DNA from: a virus
DNA: 64,000 nucleotides
IMG/VR virus record: IMGVR_UViG_3300027793_000084
Coordinates: 1-64,000 of that record
Direction: 5' to 3' (one strand)
This document shows positions 32,389 through 39,637 of this stretch, piece after piece (the stretch's first letter is position 1; every line of letters starts with the position of its first letter). Both the position numbers and the translations under genes were made by a program. The notes under the pieces were generated by a model. It had not been told where the DNA came from. It saw only the letters and a program-made list of their open reading frames with translations, and did not search any database.

Positions 32389-32416
32389 AGTATATCAGAG
32401 TAATCGGCACTGTCAA
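32389..32416 (-). promoter_or_regulatory. Class A promoter
   Basis: TTGACA (32411-32416), 16-bp spacer with CCGAT, TATACT (32389-32394), minus strand; CAGGAG near 32361 follows. Confidence 0.75.
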
Positions 32417-32426
32417 GAGGGATTCT

Positions 32427-32885
32427 TTAAGAATTTCTATGAGCCTCACAACGCACACTTATCCATCCGCCTTTATTTGCTTCACCTTTATTTCCACAAA
32501 TTTCGCATATGGAATAGGATATTGATTCTGCCATACCCACTAATCCCTCAACGTACTTATCTCCACCACTAAAATAGACCCTAAGACCACCATACTTCTC
32601 TTTTACCTGATCAAATTTAACAGAAAAATACTCTTCCGTTGTTCCTTGTATACTAAATCCCATAGAATCTTTAATCTCTTGATTTTTTTTATTTTCCCAC
32701 TCTTTTTGCCATCGTTTATTATCTTCATGCTGTTTAATCTTCCAGCACAAACTATCTAGTATTTCATACCATCCGTTTCCAGTCTCTATACCAAAACACA
32801 TAGGGCTTTCCCTGGGTGTTTTATCTTTGTTAGAAAAGAATTGAGGGTATTCTGTGTAAAGTTTATTCTGTAATTCCTGATCCAT
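32427..32885 (-). CDS. Conserved phage protein with a C-terminal Cys cluster
   Basis: 152 residues from ATG 32883-32885 (AAGGA upstream). CFGIETGNGWYEILDSLCWK, FDQVKEKYGGLRVYFSGGDK, then SICEICGNKGEANKGGWISV with RCEAH. The KEKYGGLR...CEICG pattern occurs in many phage hypotheticals. Function unknown; the Cys pairs may hold zinc. Confidence 0.5.
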   Translation of the reverse strand: MDQELQNKLYTEYPQFFSNKDKTPRESPMCFGIETGNGWYEILDSLCWKIKQHEDNKRWQKEWENKKNQEIKDSMGFSIQGTTEEYFSVKFDQVKEKYGGLRVYFSGGDKYVEGLVGMAESISYSICEICGNKGEANKGGWISVRCEAHRNS

Positions 32886-33093
32886 TTGGCCCATCCTTTA
32901 TAACTAGTTTACCCGGATTATAGTGACAAAAATAACTACTATGGATACGCTTCTTAATTAGATTATCTTCTTCTATCTCAATATAAACATTAATACGATA
33001 ACGATTTTCCCAAACATTAATAATTTTAGTCATTAGATGGTGCTTGGGTTTTTCAACCTGTTTGAATAGCAAACTCTCAATTTCCAAATCCAT
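32863..33093 (-). CDS. Hypothetical small protein
   Basis: 76 residues: basic/hydrophobic mix (KPKHHLMTKIINVWENRYRI, NPGKLVIKDGPNGS). Overlaps both neighbours by short stretches. Not recognised. Confidence 0.45.
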   Translation of the reverse strand: MDLEIESLLFKQVEKPKHHLMTKIINVWENRYRINVYIEIEEDNLIKKRIHSSYFCHYNPGKLVIKDGPNGSGITE

Positions 33094-33287
33094 TAAGACT
33101 TCTCCACGGGTGATGAATCAATGCTAAAATAAAACTTATTATCTGGTAGTTGAACTATTTCTACTGAGTATGAATCTAGTTGACCAAAATCAAATACTGA
33201 AACTTCTTGCTGCCAATTAAACTTATCAAGATTTTGAAAGTCATTAGCCCGCTCATTTAAAAACTGAAAAAGATCAAGCCAAGTCAT
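33093..33287 (-). CDS. Hypothetical small protein
   Basis: 64 residues: MTWLDLFQFLNERANDFQNL, then a beta-rich half (VEIVQLPDNKFYFSID). First gene after a class A promoter; SD AAGGAG at 8 nt. Unknown. Confidence 0.5.
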   Translation of the reverse strand: MTWLDLFQFLNERANDFQNLDKFNWQQEVSVFDFGQLDSYSVEIVQLPDNKFYFSIDSSPVEKS

Positions 33288-33334
33288 TTATCTTGCTCCT
33301 TTTTTAATAGGAAAAGTCTCGTATTTGCTCTGTG

Positions 33335-33347
33335 TTGGTGTATCATA
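33335..33347 (+). promoter_or_regulatory. Class B box (TTGGTGTATCATA)
   Basis: Plus strand, 33 nt before the HNH ATG. Overlaps the -10 of the minus-strand class A promoter at 33342-33347. Confidence 0.5.
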
Positions 33348-33369
33348 CATTGAACGCACTCGTAGTCAA
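33342..33369 (-). promoter_or_regulatory. Class A promoter for the 64-residue gene
   Basis: TTGACT (33364-33369), 16-bp spacer, TATGAT (33342-33347), minus strand. Confidence 0.7.
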
Positions 33370-33379
33370 TGGGTGATAA

Positions 33380-33913
33380 ATGAAGAAAAAATGTAATACT
33401 TGTGGTAAAAATAAATTACTAGATTGTTTTCATATAAAAAAAGACGGTAAATTTGGTAGAAATCATAAATGCAAAGATTGTAGAAAAATATATTCTCAGA
33501 AATATTATTTAGTAAATAAAGATAGATTAGATCAACAACATAAAGAATATAATTATAATCATAGAGAACAACAGGCTAAAATTTTTAGAGAAAAATACCA
33601 TTCAGATATAGAATTTAAAATCAAACATACTCTAAGACGTAGATTGCGTCATGCAATAAAAGGTAATATAAAAATTGAATCCGCTAAAAAATTACTAGGA
33701 TGCGATATAATCTTTTTTAAGTCATACATAGAAAAACAGTTTTTAAAAGGTATGAGTTGGAATAATCATGGTGAGTGGCATATTGACCATATAAAACCAT
33801 GTGATAGTTTTGATTTATCGGATACTAAGCAGCAAAAAGAGTGTTTTCATTATTCTAATCTTAGACCATTATGGGCAAAAGACAATTTAAAAAAATCTAA
33901 TAAACTTATCTAG
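33380..33913 (+). CDS. Free-standing HNH endonuclease (paralogue 1)
   Basis: 177 residues. N-terminal zinc pairs CNTCGKNKLLDC..CKDC, a Lys/Arg-rich linker, and the HNH end GEWHIDHIKPCDSFDLSD with CFHYSNLRPLWAKDNLKKSN. Same C-terminal architecture as the plus-strand genes at 35102 and 39638. Its last 8 bases overlap the 3' end of the next minus-strand gene. Probable homing endonuclease. Confidence 0.75.
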   Translation: MKKKCNTCGKNKLLDCFHIKKDGKFGRNHKCKDCRKIYSQKYYLVNKDRLDQQHKEYNYNHREQQAKIFREKYHSDIEFKIKHTLRRRLRHAIKGNIKIESAKKLLGCDIIFFKSYIEKQFLKGMSWNNHGEWHIDHIKPCDSFDLSDTKQQKECFHYSNLRPLWAKDNLKKSNKLI

Positions 33914-34124
33914 CACGACGATTTGCTCTGTGTAGAATCCTAATAGTCTCAGTAGCATTACTTGGCACCATAACAAGTTGTGGGGCAGTTTTATGATTCC
34001 AGTCCATAAAGCCCACAGCACGTTGCTCAGTAGAACAATTAATACAAGTGGCTCGTCTATTATTTTCAATCAAAAACTCTGCTCTTTCAGAAGGAATATC
34101 AGTCCTACAATAAATACAATTCAT
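33906..34124 (-). CDS. Small zinc-finger phage protein
   Basis: 72 residues: CIYCRTDIPSERAEFL at the start, ATCINCSTEQRAVGFMDW, then HKTAPQLVMV. Two CxxC pairs suggest zinc; a common short phage protein pattern. Overlaps the HNH 3' end by 8 bases and starts next to the 50-codon gene. Confidence 0.5.
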   Translation of the reverse strand: MNCIYCRTDIPSERAEFLIENNRRATCINCSTEQRAVGFMDWNHKTAPQLVMVPSNATETIRILHRANRRAR

Positions 34125-34125
34125 A

Positions 34126-34278
34126 TTACTCTCTTGTTTGTTCCTTTACTTTCCGTATAATATCTTCTATGCTGGCTAACAAACCCGATCTAGGAAAACT
34201 TTTATCCGCTTCTAATTTGGCAATACTTAATGCCCATTGCAATGTATAGGCTTCATTATCGTTTAAAGACAATAGCAT
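34126..34278 (-). CDS. Small helical protein
   Basis: 50 residues: MLLSLNDNEAYTLQWALSIA, LLASIEDIIRKVKEQTRE. ATG at 34276-34278 with a class A promoter 23 bases upstream and one base between its stop and the next ATG region. Function unknown. Confidence 0.55.
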   Translation of the reverse strand: MLLSLNDNEAYTLQWALSIAKLEADKSFPRSGLLASIEDIIRKVKEQTRE

Positions 34279-34300
34279 TTTCAACCTCTCTTGTTCTAGA

Positions 34301-34328
34301 ATTATACCATGCTCATCGGCATCGTCAA
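34301..34328 (-). promoter_or_regulatory. Class A promoter
   Basis: TTGACG (34323-34328), 16-bp spacer with CCGATGA, TATAAT (34301-34306) on the minus strand, overlapping the deaminase stop. Confidence 0.75.
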
Positions 34329-34760
34329 GTCTCTCACTTGAATCGTATTATTAAAACTATCAGTAAAATTACCGTCATCGTTACTGTAATAGATATTAGT
34401 TAATCCAACAGCACTAAGCAATTTATTACAATTCTCACAAGGCTTACTACCAAGAATCAATCCTTTTCTATTAATTCTCATCACCACAATATCCCAACCC
34501 GGATCAATAGTATTATACTTATCCAAGAGTTTAGAAATCAGATGACTTTCTGCGTGATAAAAAGGATGCTCCTTATATTTTGGCAAATTAAAGTTTTCAC
34601 CTATCCTATAAGCACCAGCATGAGTTTTAATCGGGTTGTTTTGGGTGAAACAAATTAGTTTTGTCCCATCAAAAGCCCCACAGTAATGCCAGCAACGAAT
34701 TTCCTTACAAGGACTCCAGTTCTGGTATGCTTTGCGAATCGTTTTCTGTATGATTTTCAT
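34302..34760 (-). CDS. Cytidine/deoxycytidylate deaminase-like protein
   Basis: 152 residues from ATG 34758-34760, placed by its class A promoter; an earlier TTG frame overlaps that promoter. FYHAESHLISKL holds the HAE zinc motif (about 69-71), and GSKPCENCNKLLSAVG the PCxxC (107-111). These are the CDA/dCMP deaminase signatures. With ThyX it could supply dUMP for dTMP. Substrate (dCMP vs cytidine) is not clear. Confidence 0.75.
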   Translation of the reverse strand: MKIIQKTIRKAYQNWSPCKEIRCWHYCGAFDGTKLICFTQNNPIKTHAGAYRIGENFNLPKYKEHPFYHAESHLISKLLDKYNTIDPGWDIVVMRINRKGLILGSKPCENCNKLLSAVGLTNIYYSNDDGNFTDSFNNTIQVRDLTMPMSMV

Positions 34761-34875
34761 TAGTGTTGGTAGACTCCTGAGCGTCACCGTACATTCTATC
34801 ATATTCCTTGTATCGGTCAACTAGGGGAGGCATCCTTATTTTTTTTGGTTCTCGTCTTTTGGGAGTTTCTTCCAT
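34705..34875 (-). CDS. Small protein overlapping the deaminase promoter
   Basis: 56 residues from ATG 34873-34875 with AAGGAA upstream; basic N-terminal half (EETPKRREPKKIRMPPLVDR), Asn/Glu/Thr-rich C-terminal half. The frame runs across the deaminase promoter and 56 bases into its coding start. It directly follows the 49-residue gene. Real by coupling and ribosome site, but low complexity weakens confidence. Confidence 0.4.
   Translation of the reverse strand: MEETPKRREPKKIRMPPLVDRYKEYDRMYGDAQESTNTNENHTENDSQSIPELESL
34793..34820 (-). promoter_or_regulatory. Class A promoter for the deaminase
   Basis: TTGACC (34815-34820), 16-bp spacer beginning GATAC, TAGAAT (34793-34798), minus strand. 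Confidence 0.7.
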
Positions 34876-34885
34876 TATTTATTCC

Positions 34886-35035
34886 TTATTTTGATGCGAG
34901 CATATATAAGCCTATATTTGCAAATGAGTAACCAAGATAGGTTATAAACATACCGATATTTTTATGATTATATATTTGGTCAAAAGCCACCCAAAGATAT
35001 ATCGCACCACTTATCAATATTAAATTTCCGCTCAT
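34886..35035 (-). CDS. Small two-helix membrane protein
   Basis: 49 residues: MSGNLILISGAIYLWVAFDQ then GMFITYLGYSFANIGLYMLA, two hydrophobic stretches with a short polar loop. Such SGN..GAIYL..TYLGYS..NIG proteins recur as short phage ORFs. Class A promoter 38 bases upstream. Confidence 0.55.
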   Translation of the reverse strand: MSGNLILISGAIYLWVAFDQIYNHKNIGMFITYLGYSFANIGLYMLASK

Positions 35036-35060
35036 TGTTCAAATCCTACATAAATGAAAT

Positions 35061-35073
35061 TTGGTGTACTATA
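35061..35073 (+). promoter_or_regulatory. Class B box (TTGGTGTACTATA)
   Basis: Plus strand, 29 nt before the HNH ATG at 35102; the box ends on the first base of the minus-strand class A -10. Confidence 0.5.
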
Positions 35074-35100
35074 TGATAGCATAGGAATAGGAGGAGTCAA
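35073..35100 (-). promoter_or_regulatory. Class A promoter for the 49-residue gene
   Basis: TTGACT (35095-35100), 16-bp spacer, TATCAT (35073-35078), minus strand. The bases just 5' of the HNH ATG serve as its ribosome site and as this -35. Confidence 0.7.
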
Positions 35101-35101
35101 G

Positions 35102-35755
35102 ATGAAAAAATGTCATATGTGTCTATTAGAAAAAGAAGATAATGAATTTAATAAAAGAAGATGCAATCAGTGTAAATTATGCGAAAAAAAGTGGAAAAAA
35201 GAATGGCATCAAAGAAATAAAAAAAGATTAAATAAAAAGGCAAAAATATATAATAAAAAAAATTCAGAAAAAATAAAAGCAAATAGAAAAATATACTATA
35301 TAAAAAATAAAGAACATATAGATACTCAAAATAAATTAAATAGAGAAAAAAATAGAGAATATTTTAACAAGAAATCAAGAGAATATTATCATAAAAATAA
35401 AAAACATATTCATAAAAAACAAAAGTTATACTTATCTAGTAATAAAGAAGCAAAAATTAGACATAATTTGAGAGTAAGAATTAATCATGTTTTACAAGGC
35501 AAAATAAAATCTGGTGGAACTATTGAATTGTTGGGGTGTACAGCAGAATTTTTGGCTATGCACATCGAACAACAGTTTAAAGATGGCATGAGTTGGGAAA
35601 ATTATGGTAGAAATGGATGGCATATAGATCATATAATTCCTTGTTCTAGTTTTGATTTAACTGATCCAGAACAACAGAGAAAATGTTTCCATTACTCTAA
35701 TCTGCAACCACTATGGGCTGAAGATAATTTGCGTAAGTCTGATAAGATTCTATAA
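35102..35755 (+). CDS. Free-standing HNH endonuclease (paralogue 2)
   Basis: 217 residues from ATG 35102 with AGGAGG upstream. CHMCLLEKEDNEFNKRRCNQ with C at the next positions forms the zinc knuckle, followed by a long Lys/Asn-rich linker of YxxKNK repeats and the HNH core NGWHIDHIIPCSSFDLTDPE then CFHYSNLQPLWAEDNLRKSD. The 3' end overlaps the uvsE 3' end by 59 bases. Likely homing. Confidence 0.75.
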   Translation: MKKCHMCLLEKEDNEFNKRRCNQCKLCEKKWKKEWHQRNKKRLNKKAKIYNKKNSEKIKANRKIYYIKNKEHIDTQNKLNREKNREYFNKKSREYYHKNKKHIHKKQKLYLSSNKEAKIRHNLRVRINHVLQGKIKSGGTIELLGCTAEFLAMHIEQQFKDGMSWENYGRNGWHIDHIIPCSSFDLTDPEQQRKCFHYSNLQPLWAEDNLRKSDKIL

Positions 35756-36650
35756 ATTTTTGAATAGTCAAATCCTTTAATTTATATTCATAATCAACAT
35801 CCACTTCCCGATTAAATAGTTCTTCGTGTACATCATAAACATAATCACTATGAGCCTTATCTAAGGCGTGATCTCTACCGTTACTAAAATGAAACAACGG
35901 CTTAAAGGTTTGCCAAGTGTCAACACAACCCTGTGCAGCATCATCCGTTGTTAAATTTTCTGGATTATTAAGTCTAAAGTGATGAGAATCGTATGTAATA
36001 GGAATCTTAGTAATTGGATAGAAAATATCTAATAGTTTAGCAACACTCCAAGCCGCTTGGCGATCATCATTCTCTACTACTAACCTACGTTGACAATTTT
36101 CGTCAAGACGATGGAAGTTCTTGAGAAATCTTTCACTAATTTCTTCTCTAGTACCGTCTTTACTATTTTGAATATGAATATTGATAGGAGTATTATGATC
36201 AGTACTAAGACCAAAACGATCCATTAGGCTACTCATTAGATTTAATTCTGTAATAGTTTTTTCAACCACTTTTTCATTTGTAGTAGCCAACACATTAAAC
36301 TGATCTGGATGTGCGGAAATTCTTACGCCAGTATTTTTAATCGTTTCCGCAATAGTATCAAAAACATCTTGAATATCGTCATGATTTGGTAGATCGGTTA
36401 AGTCCACATTTGCTTGGTCATAACTAATCAATGGCATAAGATCGCTACTAAGACGATAGCACCAGTTGTTTTCTGCACAATATTTGATAATTTCATTAGT
36501 AGCAATCATATTATTGTGGATACGATCACCTAGAATTTCTAACGCTTCTTTTCTAGGCAAACTAGAAAATCTCTTGTAGGTCATAGTTTGAAAACTAAAA
36601 CCCTGTTCTTTGAGTTTGAGGCTAATACAACAAAGGCCAAATCTGTTCAT
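35697..36650 (-). CDS. uvsE: UV-damage endonuclease UvsE/UVDE
   Basis: 317 residues from ATG 36648-36650 with AGGAG (a longer frame is rejected). FGLCCISLKLKEQGFSFQTM and YRLSSDLMPLISYDQ, HPDQFNVLATTNEKV, IHIQNSKDGTREEISERFLK, VVENDDRQAAWSVAKL and PITYDSHHFRLNNPE hold the metal-binding His/Glu/Asp residues of this AP-endonuclease-fold family. It incises 5' of UV photoproducts for alternative excision repair. C-terminal codons overlap an inserted endonuclease gene, showing it survived the insertion. Confidence 0.88.
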   Translation of the reverse strand: MNRFGLCCISLKLKEQGFSFQTMTYKRFSSLPRKEALEILGDRIHNNMIATNEIIKYCAENNWCYRLSSDLMPLISYDQANVDLTDLPNHDDIQDVFDTIAETIKNTGVRISAHPDQFNVLATTNEKVVEKTITELNLMSSLMDRFGLSTDHNTPINIHIQNSKDGTREEISERFLKNFHRLDENCQRRLVVENDDRQAAWSVAKLLDIFYPITKIPITYDSHHFRLNNPENLTTDDAAQGCVDTWQTFKPLFHFSNGRDHALDKAHSDYVYDVHEELFNREVDVDYEYKLKDLTIQKFIESYQTYANYLQPIVVAD

Positions 36651-36668
36651 AGAGTCTCCTTGATTTCC

Positions 36669-36696
36669 ATTATACAATGGTATCGGCCAAAGTCAA
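36669..36696 (-). promoter_or_regulatory. Class A promoter for uvsE
   Basis: TTGACT (36691-36696), 16-bp spacer with CCGATAC, TATAAT (36669-36674), minus strand. Confidence 0.8.
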
Positions 36697-36890
36697 GCAG
36701 CATCTTGAACAATTTCTTCAGACGAAAGAATTTTAGTAACTATCATATCATCAACAAGCAATTCTAGGCAGAATTTTTTCTCTGCTTCTTCTGAAGAGTT
36801 GGCTTTAACTAATTCATTCAACAATAAAATCTGATAAGGAGTTGATGAACAAGAGTCATAACCTTGTGCTGTTACATTAAAAGTTTTCAT
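36693..36890 (-). CDS. Hypothetical small acidic protein
   Basis: 65 residues: MKTFNVTAQGYDSCSSTPYQ, LLLNELVKANSSEEAEKKFC, then ILSSEEIVQDAA. TAATG overlap with the membrane peptide upstream. Not recognised. Confidence 0.45.
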   Translation of the reverse strand: MKTFNVTAQGYDSCSSTPYQILLLNELVKANSSEEAEKKFCLELLVDDMIVTKILSSEEIVQDAA

Positions 36891-37015
36891 TACTTTAACT
36901 TCTTTCTATGAATATCATACATGGTTTTAAGAATAAATGTTACAGCAAAAATAGTTGTTACGAAACTCAAACCTAGATAAAAAGCAACCATCCATAAAAT
37001 AAAATCAACTAGCAT
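36890..37015 (-). CDS. Single-helix membrane peptide
   Basis: 41 residues: MLVDFILWMVAFYLGLSFVT and TTIFAVTFILKTMYD, one or two membrane-spanning stretches, basic end IHRKKLK. ATG 37013-37015 after AAGGATTG; the stop overlaps the next ATG (TAATG). Confidence 0.5.
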   Translation of the reverse strand: MLVDFILWMVAFYLGLSFVTTIFAVTFILKTMYDIHRKKLK

Positions 37016-37034
37016 TATTATTCAATCCTTATAG

Positions 37035-37688
37035 TTAGATATTCCAATCTTTATCAAAACCACCTAGTGCTTCTGATATTGTTGGAAATTGACCACAAAA
37101 AATTCTTTTACATTCTTTAGCAATCAAGATATGTTCTTTTTGAGTGCCATTCTTTTCTCTTAGTGCTATATATGTAATCCATGATCTTAATGTGCCACTC
37201 ATAAAAAGTCGAGTAGGAGTTGATAGTGGTAATACAAATCTAGCACATTCTTTGGCAATACCATCAGCAATCATTCCATCATAAATAGCCTTTGCTTTAG
37301 CAAAATGTTCTCTAATTTGTAGATTCCACTTATAAATTGTTTCCTCTTGAATGTCGTCAATACTATTTTGTCTATTCTTAGTATCTTGACGACGCAATTC
37401 AAATACCGGAATTTCTTCACTAAGTAAAGTAGTATCAGCATATCGCTGGCTAAATTCTTGAAAATTAAAACTACGATGACGTAAAATTTGTGCTGCTAGT
37501 CCTCTGGTAGTATTAATCTCAAGATTTAGAGTAGCCATTTCAAATATGCTCCAGTGTTTATGATCTATACAATACTTCAATAGTTTAGCGTAGTTCTCAT
37601 TATTTTGTCCTATTGGATTTGACACTCTAGCACAATAAGAGATTAATTTTTCTGCATCGGGTGTTACACTAATTAGTTTTACGTTCAT
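37035..37688 (-). CDS. thyX: Flavin-dependent thymidylate synthase ThyX
   Basis: 217 residues, the usual ThyX size. RHRSFNFQEFSQR (70-82) is the RHRxxSxxxxSxR-type signature for dUMP/FAD binding; HWSIFEMATLNLEIN precedes it, and LRSWITYIALREKNGTQKEH and ECKRIF close the active-site helices. Makes dTMP from dUMP using methylene-tetrahydrofolate and NADPH. The deaminase gene is 2.3 kb downstream and could supply dUMP. Overlaps the next upstream gene by 20 bases. Confidence 0.9.
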   Translation of the reverse strand: MNVKLISVTPDAEKLISYCARVSNPIGQNNENYAKLLKYCIDHKHWSIFEMATLNLEINTTRGLAAQILRHRSFNFQEFSQRYADTTLLSEEIPVFELRRQDTKNRQNSIDDIQEETIYKWNLQIREHFAKAKAIYDGMIADGIAKECARFVLPLSTPTRLFMSGTLRSWITYIALREKNGTQKEHILIAKECKRIFCGQFPTISEALGGFDKDWNI

Positions 37689-37920
37689 TAATATGTTTTT
37701 CCTTGTATTCTGTTTGATGGTCTACCCAAGCATTATTTGTAATATTGTTGTAAATATCTCTGGCAAGTTTGCTAACACTTGGACTAACTCCACTAGCACT
37801 AGGATCATCAACCTTAGACCAATAATATGTTACTGGCTCGTCCTTTTCTTCATCGCCCTTGTCTTTTAAAACTTCGTAGCCATGAGTCTTTGCCCACTTT
37901 TTAATTTCACTAATTAGCAT
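37669..37920 (-). CDS. Conserved small phage protein
   Basis: 83 residues: MLISEIKKWAKTHGYEVLKD, then YWSKVDDPSASGVSPSVSKL, a common short phage pattern (ISEIKKWAKEHGY). Class A promoter precedes. Unknown function. Confidence 0.5.
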   Translation of the reverse strand: MLISEIKKWAKTHGYEVLKDKGDEEKDEPVTYYWSKVDDPSASGVSPSVSKLARDIYNNITNNAWVDHQTEYKEKHINERKTN

Positions 37921-37929
37921 GGTAGTCTC

Positions 37930-38196
37930 CTAGCAACTCATATTACCATCTTTCGGCGGCTTGTCAACACTAACTTGAAAACTTTTTTCTGGAAGATCGT
38001 ATCTTTTCCACGCCTCTTTATGTTGTAGGGCCACAATTTTAGTTCTTTGTTCATCTATAATTTTTCGCTGGTAATGTATTAGAGAATATAGTTCTTGAAT
38101 ATATTCGTATATTTGCTCATGTTTATAAGCCTCCATGATAGTATTAATCTTATCTGGATTCATAGGGGCGTATTTAAAAGTTCCATCCCAACTCAT
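37930..38196 (-). CDS. Hypothetical coiled-coil protein
   Basis: 88 residues: EYIQELYSLIHYQRKIIDEQ and RTKIVALQHKEAWKRYDLP, helical and charged. Start shares ATGA with the gene upstream; the 3' end holds the promoter of the next gene. Unknown. Confidence 0.5.
   Translation of the reverse strand: MSWDGTFKYAPMNPDKINTIMEAYKHEQIYEYIQELYSLIHYQRKIIDEQRTKIVALQHKEAWKRYDLPEKSFQVSVDKPPKDGNMSC
37940..37967 (-). promoter_or_regulatory. Class A promoter inside an upstream gene
   Basis: TTGACA (37962-37967), 16-bp spacer, TAATAT (37940-37945), minus strand, within the 3' end of the 88-residue gene. Confidence 0.65.
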
Positions 38197-38372
38197 TTTT
38201 GTAATTCTTCCTCTGCTCTAAGTTTTTTCTGATAACTAAATCCAGCAGCAAATCCCTGCATATACATCTTTTTCATTATACTAATCGCTTGTTTGTTCTG
38301 ATTTACAAATGATAAATTATTGGATACCCATTCATGATAACTCTTTTCTTCATCACACAAATCTGTATTCAT
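38193..38372 (-). CDS. Small helical protein
   Basis: 59 residues: MNTDLCDEEKSYHEWVSNNL, KQAISIMKKMYMQGFAAGFS, ending EEELQK. ATG 38370-38372 and TGA overlap with the next ATG (ATGA). Not recognised. Confidence 0.5.
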   Translation of the reverse strand: MNTDLCDEEKSYHEWVSNNLSFVNQNKQAISIMKKMYMQGFAAGFSYQKKLRAEEELQK

Positions 38373-38989
38373 TTTTTCACCTTTGAAACATTAAACTTTT
38401 TGTAGATCTTATTTATGCCAGATATAACAGATGGGTCAGTTAGATTAATAATATCAGCATCGTCGTTGTCAGTAATATAAGCCTGTAATTCATCATACAG
38501 TACATCTTTAGTATAGCCCTTTTGTTCCAAAAATTTCAAAACTTTAATTAGTTTATTCTTATGCTTGTTTATAAAGTTATCTATCTGTTTCTTGTATTCA
38601 CTATTATGACCATACAAAGCATGGGCCAGTTCGTGTCTAAGCACACTATTATTTTGGGCGCCTATAATGTAGAAGTTATCATTACGATATTTTAATAGGT
38701 CTAATAGATTCTTTTCCTCGTTAGTTAATGGATCAAACAATCCTTGCTTAAAAGGAATTAATACTTTACTAGGAAAATTAAAGCCGGTCCAATCAACTTG
38801 ATAAGTATTTCCACCGTACTTCTCAGAATACCAATTTTTTAGTTGTCCCAATGTAAATATTTGATTTCTGAATTTTGGATTCACACTTTCATAATGCTCT
38901 TGAAAACGCATAAATGTTAAGCCTAACTCTTCTTGAGAGTCTGCCTTTATCCATACGCTATTATAGGGTTGAATTTTTAGATTTAGCAT
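38369..38989 (-). CDS. Putative zinc metallopeptidase (HExxH)
   Basis: 206 residues. NNSVLRHELAHALYGHNSE has HELAH (119-123), the zincin motif, and VLYDELQAYITDN has a downstream Glu that may be the third ligand. The rest is unrelated to named peptidase families I know. Such small phage proteins with HExxH are of unknown substrate. Coupled by ATGA/overlaps on both sides. Confidence 0.5.
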   Translation of the reverse strand: MLNLKIQPYNSVWIKADSQEELGLTFMRFQEHYESVNPKFRNQIFTLGQLKNWYSEKYGGNTYQVDWTGFNFPSKVLIPFKQGLFDPLTNEEKNLLDLLKYRNDNFYIIGAQNNSVLRHELAHALYGHNSEYKKQIDNFINKHKNKLIKVLKFLEQKGYTKDVLYDELQAYITDNDDADIINLTDPSVISGINKIYKKFNVSKVKK

Positions 38990-39153
38990 AGTTCATTTAG
39001 ATCATTTAACTGATTAAGAATGTTGAGCAAGTCAAGGTTCTTTAGGGGCTTTTCGTTAGGTATAAAAAGCCAAAGATTATCTTGTTCTTGATATTCAAAA
39101 TGACCATGTTCACAAACATAGTAGTTGCTAGTTATTTTTTTAAGGTCTACCAT
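38983..39153 (-). CDS. Small hypothetical protein
   Basis: 56 residues: MVDLKKITSNYYVCEHGHFE, WLFIPNEKPLKNL, then LLNILNQLNDLNELC. Its stop overlaps the ATG of the metallopeptidase. Real frame but unrecognised. Confidence 0.45.
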   Translation of the reverse strand: MVDLKKITSNYYVCEHGHFEYQEQDNLWLFIPNEKPLKNLDLLNILNQLNDLNELC

Positions 39154-39512
39154 TTGTTTCTATAAACTCCTGGTGGCAATCTTGGTTCATAAGGTTTAAT
39201 AGTCCAGCCTATAGTTAACAAATCTTGTTTAATTTCATCGGTAACAGTTCCTTCTGATACGAAACCATTGTTGTTATCAGAAGCAACTCCCGAACAATAG
39301 AAGTCAATATATGTTTCATTATTCTCCCTTAAAACTGCTACTATACCACCAGAATATCGCCAAGAACAACTCCACCTTTTATCATCATAAAAAAAATGGT
39401 TATTTGCCATAGCGGCATATAGATTTTGCGAATAAATACGACTATTTTTGCATTTGTTTTTTATAAACTTATTATTCAATAAATCATATTCTAAATCTGG
39501 TTTTGTAGTCAT
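39147..39512 (-). CDS. Paralogue A of a Trp/Cys-rich phage family
   Basis: 121 residues. NLYAAMANNHFFYDDKRWSC, RYSGGIVAVLREN, YIDFYCSGVASDN and GFVSEGTVTDEIKQDLLTIG closely match the 164-residue protein at 47472-47966 (same order, conserved Trp, Cys and Gly). The pair must have arisen by duplication. Role unknown. Class A promoter 53 bases upstream. Confidence 0.55.
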   Translation of the reverse strand: MTTKPDLEYDLLNNKFIKNKCKNSRIYSQNLYAAMANNHFFYDDKRWSCSWRYSGGIVAVLRENNETYIDFYCSGVASDNNNGFVSEGTVTDEIKQDLLTIGWTIKPYEPRLPPGVYRNKW

Positions 39513-39513
39513 T

Positions 39514-39525
39514 TTGGTGTATAAC
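39514..39525 (+). promoter_or_regulatory. Class B box (TTGGTGTATAAC)
   Basis: Plus strand, 113 nt before the HNH ATG (farther than the other boxes). It sits just upstream of the start codon of paralogue A, which is on the opposite strand. Confidence 0.4.
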
Positions 39526-39564
39526 TATTTGAGTATGGGTAGACATTCAAAAAACTTACAATGA

Positions 39565-39593
39565 ATTATATCAGACGCCCAAGCAATTGTCAA
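39565..39593 (-). promoter_or_regulatory. Class A promoter
   Basis: TTGACA (39588-39593), 17-bp spacer, TATAAT (39565-39570), minus strand, for paralogue A. Confidence 0.8.
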
Positions 39594-39637
39594 CTACCCT
39601 TGATGTTGTTTGGGTTGTCTTGTTTATGCGTATAAAA